From contig JAHJRK010000001.1 of assembly GCA_018830925.1 (NCBI GenBank), forward strand, positions 1-8,865: a DNA stretch of 8,865 bases. The letters are read 5' to 3'. Below, in pieces: positions 6,897-8,865 of this stretch. A program made the position numbers and the translations under genes. Position 1 is the first letter of the stretch. The number at the start of each line of letters is the position of its first letter. The notes beneath the pieces are model-generated. The model saw nothing but the letters and a program-made list of their open reading frames with translations. It made no database searches and was not told the DNA's origin. The stretch is from Pseudomonadota bacterium (GTDB taxonomy: Bacteria; Desulfobacterota; Desulfobacteria; Desulfobacterales; RPRI01).

Positions 6897-7556
6897 ATGT
6901 TAAATGTTGTCTCCATAGCGGCAAGAGATATTCCGGATGCCTGGTTTCAGTGTGTATATCACATTATAGACCATGGACATAAATATGTAATCGAAAGAGG
7001 TAGCTTCGAGGGCCAGGAGAGGCTCGAGTTTGATTATGTAACGGTTCATATTAAATATCCGGGTGTCCGCCCGCTTATTCCGGACATACCGCATGCATTG
7101 AACATACCCAATCCCGTTGCAGAAGGTTACCTTGAAGAATACCTTCCATATCTGATGACTTCCGCAAAAAGCCCCAATGAAGATTATACCTACGGGCAAT
7201 ACCTTGAGAGCCAGATAGCCGAGGTTATAAGAATGTATAAAGAAGACGGGCACGGAACAAATCAGGCATATATGACTGTCGGAGATCCCTCTGCTCTCTA
7301 TCTTGGAGATCCGCCGTGCTTAAGAGGCATCGACACGAGGATAAGATATGGAAAACTGCATTTCATGGTCTATTTCAGATCCTGGGATTTATGGAACGGA
7401 TTTCCCGCAAACCTCGGGGCGATACAGCTTTTAAAGGAATACATGTCTTCCGAGATAGGTGTCGAAGACGGCGAGATAATCGCGGCAAGCAAAGGCCTTC
7501 ACCTGTATGATTACATATGGGAGCTTGCAAAGCTGAGAACAATGAGAACCGATTGA
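6897..7556 (+). CDS. Thymidylate synthase family protein (short, methanogen-like form)
   Basis: This 219-residue protein carries the ThyA catalytic core. C141 in DPPCL is the expected nucleophile. R161, S162 and D164 lie in YFRSWDLW, N172 in FPANLG, and H202 and Y204 in LHLYDY. Each of these is exactly five positions below its E. coli ThyA counterpart (C146, R166, S167, D169, N177, H207, Y209), so the active-site spacing is conserved. The usual reaction is dUMP plus 5,10-methylenetetrahydrofolate to dTMP. The retained Asn favours a uracil rather than a cytosine base. It differs from E. coli ThyA in lacking the Arg pair (R126-R127), with T121-N122 in that place, and in having no conventional N-terminal phosphate-loop Arg. 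The DPPCLR and RSWDLW wording resembles archaeal (methanogen) ThyA as I recall it. It follows gyrB by 20 nt, with only a weak GCGGA before the ATG, and is probably in the same operon. An in-frame TGA at 6879-6881 rules out a much earlier start. Confidence 0.82.
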   Translation: MLNVVSIAARDIPDAWFQCVYHIIDHGHKYVIERGSFEGQERLEFDYVTVHIKYPGVRPLIPDIPHALNIPNPVAEGYLEEYLPYLMTSAKSPNEDYTYGQYLESQIAEVIRMYKEDGHGTNQAYMTVGDPSALYLGDPPCLRGIDTRIRYGKLHFMVYFRSWDLWNGFPANLGAIQLLKEYMSSEIGVEDGEIIAASKGLHLYDYIWELAKLRTMRTD

Positions 7557-7725
7557 ACCGACGTTCAAAAATAATCGTAACATTGAAATGCGGTGACCGG
7601 CATAAGGAGCCGTAATAAAAGGGGAAGAGCTGCAAAGGTCATTTTTTAAAGGCCCCTAACCGGGAACTTCACCTTCTACCAGATGTTGCCCCGTCCCCAA
7701 TACTGCCCGGAAAGTTAAAAAATAT

Positions 7726-7754
7726 TTGACAGCTAATAATTGCCCTGCTGTTGT
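7726..7754 (+). promoter_or_regulatory. Probable tetR promoter (perfect -35 TTGACA)
   Basis: A perfect TTGACA lies at 7726-7731. At a 17-bp spacing stands a weak TGTTGT (7749-7754), matching TATAAT at three positions. Transcription would begin around 7761, exactly where the operator-like sequence starts. That position suits repression of the regulator's own gene. Confidence 0.5.
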
Positions 7755-7760
7755 CTGAAC

Positions 7761-7776
7761 GGTCGTCCAGCCAACA
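7761..7776. promoter_or_regulatory. Putative TetR-family operator, copy 1 (autoregulation)
   Basis: GGTCGTCCAGCCAACA is a degenerate dyad that matches the site before the hydrolase gene (8456-8471) at 13 of 16 positions. It lies just after the candidate -10 and about 50 nt before the tetR ATG. The shared pattern is GGYCGTCCRGCCARCA. TetR repressors commonly bind such sites before their own gene and an adjacent target gene. Confidence 0.6.
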
Positions 7777-7825
7777 CGCGGGTGGTCACTTCATTAACTG
7801 GTAGATATTATTAATTAAAGGAACC

Positions 7826-8428
7826 ATGGTCCCGGTATTAAATAAAGATCCCAAAGACGAGATAATTCTCAGTGCAGTCAGAACGATCCTCGCGCAAAAC
7901 GGATATATGGGAACCACCATCAGTCTTGTGTCCAAAGAAGCCGGGGTATCCAGGGGTCTTTTGCATTATTACTTTAAAAACAAGGATGAAATGCTGGCCC
8001 GTGTGATCAAGGAAAACATGGAAGTCAGCATTGCCATGATCGCATCCGTGTTTGAACAATACACAACGCCCGAAGGATACGCAAAAGGGATTGTTGACTT
8101 GTTGCGTGGTGTAATGGAAAATGATCCTGATTTTCTAAGCCTTTTTTATGAAGGCTTTGCCGTGGCACGACACAGTGAGATTGTAAACCATGAACTGGCA
8201 GCACTGTACGGTAAATTCAGGGAAGCACTTGAAACCTGTCTTCAAAAAGCCAGAGATCAGAAATTGATCACCCCCGCTCTTCCGGTCGAGACTTTGGCTG
8301 CCATCATTACCGGAATCATCGACGGCATGGGGCTTCAGCTTTTAACCGAACCTGACTTGTGCCGGAATACGATCATCTGGGAGGGCATCGAAACCGCCAT
8401 TGTTGATCTACTTTGCAGGGACAGATAA
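7826..8428 (+). CDS. TetR/AcrR-family transcriptional regulator
   Basis: This 200-residue protein has the standard TetR layout. The N-terminal DNA-binding domain spans about residues 10-57, with the helix-turn-helix in TTISLVSKEAGVSRGLLHYYFKNKDEML (T30-L57). The GLLHYYF recognition helix and following KNKDEML are highly typical. An all-helical ligand-binding and dimerisation domain of about 140 residues follows. It looks like the BetI-like C-terminal type (TetR_C_6), though that subclass is tentative. Members normally act as dimeric repressors released by a small molecule. The ATG at 7826 has AAAGGA only 3 nt upstream, unusually close. An in-frame TAG at 7802-7804 and no other ATG between them fix the start. 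Two similar operator-like sites flank the gene, one before it and one before the hydrolase gene 70 nt downstream. The likely job is therefore control of itself and that hydrolase. The effector is unknown and may be the hydrolase substrate. Confidence 0.93.
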   Translation: MVPVLNKDPKDEIILSAVRTILAQNGYMGTTISLVSKEAGVSRGLLHYYFKNKDEMLARVIKENMEVSIAMIASVFEQYTTPEGYAKGIVDLLRGVMENDPDFLSLFYEGFAVARHSEIVNHELAALYGKFREALETCLQKARDQKLITPALPVETLAAIITGIIDGMGLQLLTEPDLCRNTIIWEGIETAIVDLLCRDR

Positions 8429-8453
8429 AGAAAAATTTTTAACCCGTGATTGG

Positions 8454-8482
8454 TTGGCCGTCCGGCCAGCACATCTTAAAAA
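8454..8482 (+). promoter_or_regulatory. Possible promoter of the hydrolase gene overlapping the operator
   Basis: TTGGCC (8454-8459) and TAAAAA (8477-8482) are 17 bp apart and each match the sigma70 hexamers at four positions. The palindromic operator would cover the -35 and part of the spacer, an effective repression geometry. The hexamers are weak, and read-through from tetR is an alternative. Confidence 0.3.
8455..8468. promoter_or_regulatory. Putative TetR-family operator, copy 2 (perfect palindrome)
   Basis: TGGCCG-TC-CGGCCA is a perfect 6-bp-arm palindrome in the gap between tetR and the hydrolase gene. The surrounding 16-mer GGCCGTCCGGCCAGCA (8456-8471) matches the site upstream of tetR at 13 of 16 positions. 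The shared sequence at the two expected positions makes it the best candidate binding site for the adjacent TetR protein. Confidence 0.65.
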
Positions 8483-8484
8483 CA

Positions 8485-8492
8485 TAAGGAGG
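8485..8492 (+). promoter_or_regulatory. Strong Shine-Dalgarno of the hydrolase gene (TAAGGAGG)
   Basis: A full-length consensus TAAGGAGG lies 6 nt before the ATG at 8499. It is much stronger than any other ribosome binding site in the window, suggesting high translation once the gene is transcribed. Confidence 0.85.
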
Positions 8493-8498
8493 GAAAAA

Positions 8499-8865
8499 AT
8501 GGAAAGCCAATATGTTACCTTAAAAAACAAACTGAAAATACATACCATGATCAATGGAAACGAGGCGAATCCGCCGCTTGTCCTTCTTCACGGCTGGCCG
8601 TCGAGCAGTCTTCTTTGGCGGCATCTGATTCCTGGGCTGTCAAAACATTTTTATGTGCTGGCGCCGGATCTTCCAGGACACGGAAAATCAGACAAGCCGG
8701 AAACCGCCCTATATGATCTCAACTTTCTTCGCGGATTTATCCTTGATTTTTTTGATGCCTTTAACTTGAAAAGCGCCCACCTGTGTGTTCACGATCTCGG
8801 CGGAATGGCGGGATTAAGCTTTGCCGTCCGGCATCCGGAACGTCTCGACAAATTCATTATTATGA
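8499..8865 (+). CDS. Alpha/beta hydrolase, aspartate-nucleophile type (dehalogenase/epoxide hydrolase-like), N-terminal part
   Basis: The first 122 codons are present and the gene continues past the window end. An alpha/beta hydrolase core is clear: strand and oxyanion motif VLLHGWPSSS (H31-G32-W33-P34), then LAPDLPGHGKSDKP (D57-P67), and the nucleophile elbow CVHDLGGMAG with D99. An Asp at the elbow (H-D-x-G-G) together with HGxP is typical of haloalkane and haloacetate dehalogenases and epoxide hydrolases. Those enzymes form an ester on Asp and hydrolyse it with a His/acid pair. Most esterases and lipases have Ser there instead. The cap domain and the catalytic His are beyond the window, so the substrate cannot be told. 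No signal peptide is seen, so it is probably cytoplasmic. It follows tetR by 70 nt, with an operator-like palindrome in the gap and a perfect Shine-Dalgarno, so it is the likely regulated target. Confidence 0.9.
   Translation, partial: MESQYVTLKNKLKIHTMINGNEANPPLVLLHGWPSSSLLWRHLIPGLSKHFYVLAPDLPGHGKSDKPETALYDLNFLRGFILDFFDAFNLKSAHLCVHDLGGMAGLSFAVRHPERLDKFIIM

Larger units (their letters stand above)
7557..7825. other. Intergenic region between the thyA-like gene and tetR
   Basis: This 269-bp spacer contains no ORF I can support on either strand. Its first part has small dyads only: CGGT-G-ACCG at 7591-7599, distant AGGGG/CCCCT arms, and CCGGG/CCCGG arms. None is followed by a T tract, so I cannot name a terminator for the upstream operon. 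The last 100 bp hold the probable tetR promoter and operator. Base composition shifts toward higher G+C from here on. Confidence 0.5.

Noticed and set aside
7591..7664. Small dyads after the thyA-like gene as a rho-independent terminator
   Set aside because: The CGGT-G-ACCG hairpin is very short and not followed by T residues. The AGGGG/CCCCT arms are about 35 nt apart with the T run inside the loop.

Overview
The window looks like a chromosomal segment of an AT-rich Gram-negative bacterium, most likely a member of the Desulfobacterota (Desulfobacterales-like). This assignment is an inference from gene content: an RdgC-family protein, a proteobacterial-type GyrB with the long TOPRIM insertion, a bacterial endonuclease Q and a short methanogen-like ThyA. 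No rRNA, tRNA, CRISPR array or insertion sequence was seen.

Layout. Positions 1-336 (minus) hold the start of a secreted lytic transglycosylase with an N-terminal DUF4124 module. Positions 545-1828 (minus) encode an endonuclease Q-like PHP/zinc-finger nuclease for deaminated DNA bases. Divergent from it, 1950-3085 (plus) carries two ORFs joined by a TAATG overlap. They read as the N-terminal and C-terminal parts of one RdgC-like DNA-binding protein. A 222-bp spacer of about 84% A+T follows. It contains an 18-bp-arm inverted repeat and a perfect 9-bp tandem repeat. Then come dnaN (3308-4429) and gyrB (4426-6876), overlapping by ATGA with no recF between them, and a short thymidylate synthase-like gene (6897-7556).

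From about 7557 the composition becomes visibly less AT-rich and the theme changes. A TetR-family regulator (7826-8428) is followed by an alpha/beta hydrolase (8499 to the window end) with an aspartate nucleophile. Two closely related 16-bp sites, one before each of these genes, look like operators for the regulator.

Functional picture. The centre of the window is a DNA replication, topology and repair neighbourhood: sliding clamp, gyrase B, RdgC, a deaminated-base nuclease and dTMP synthesis. The right end is a small, probably self-regulated catabolic or detoxification module. The points most worth a second look are the split RdgC, the long palindrome with tandem repeats before dnaN, the paired TetR operators, and the short ThyA that lacks the usual Arg-Arg pair.
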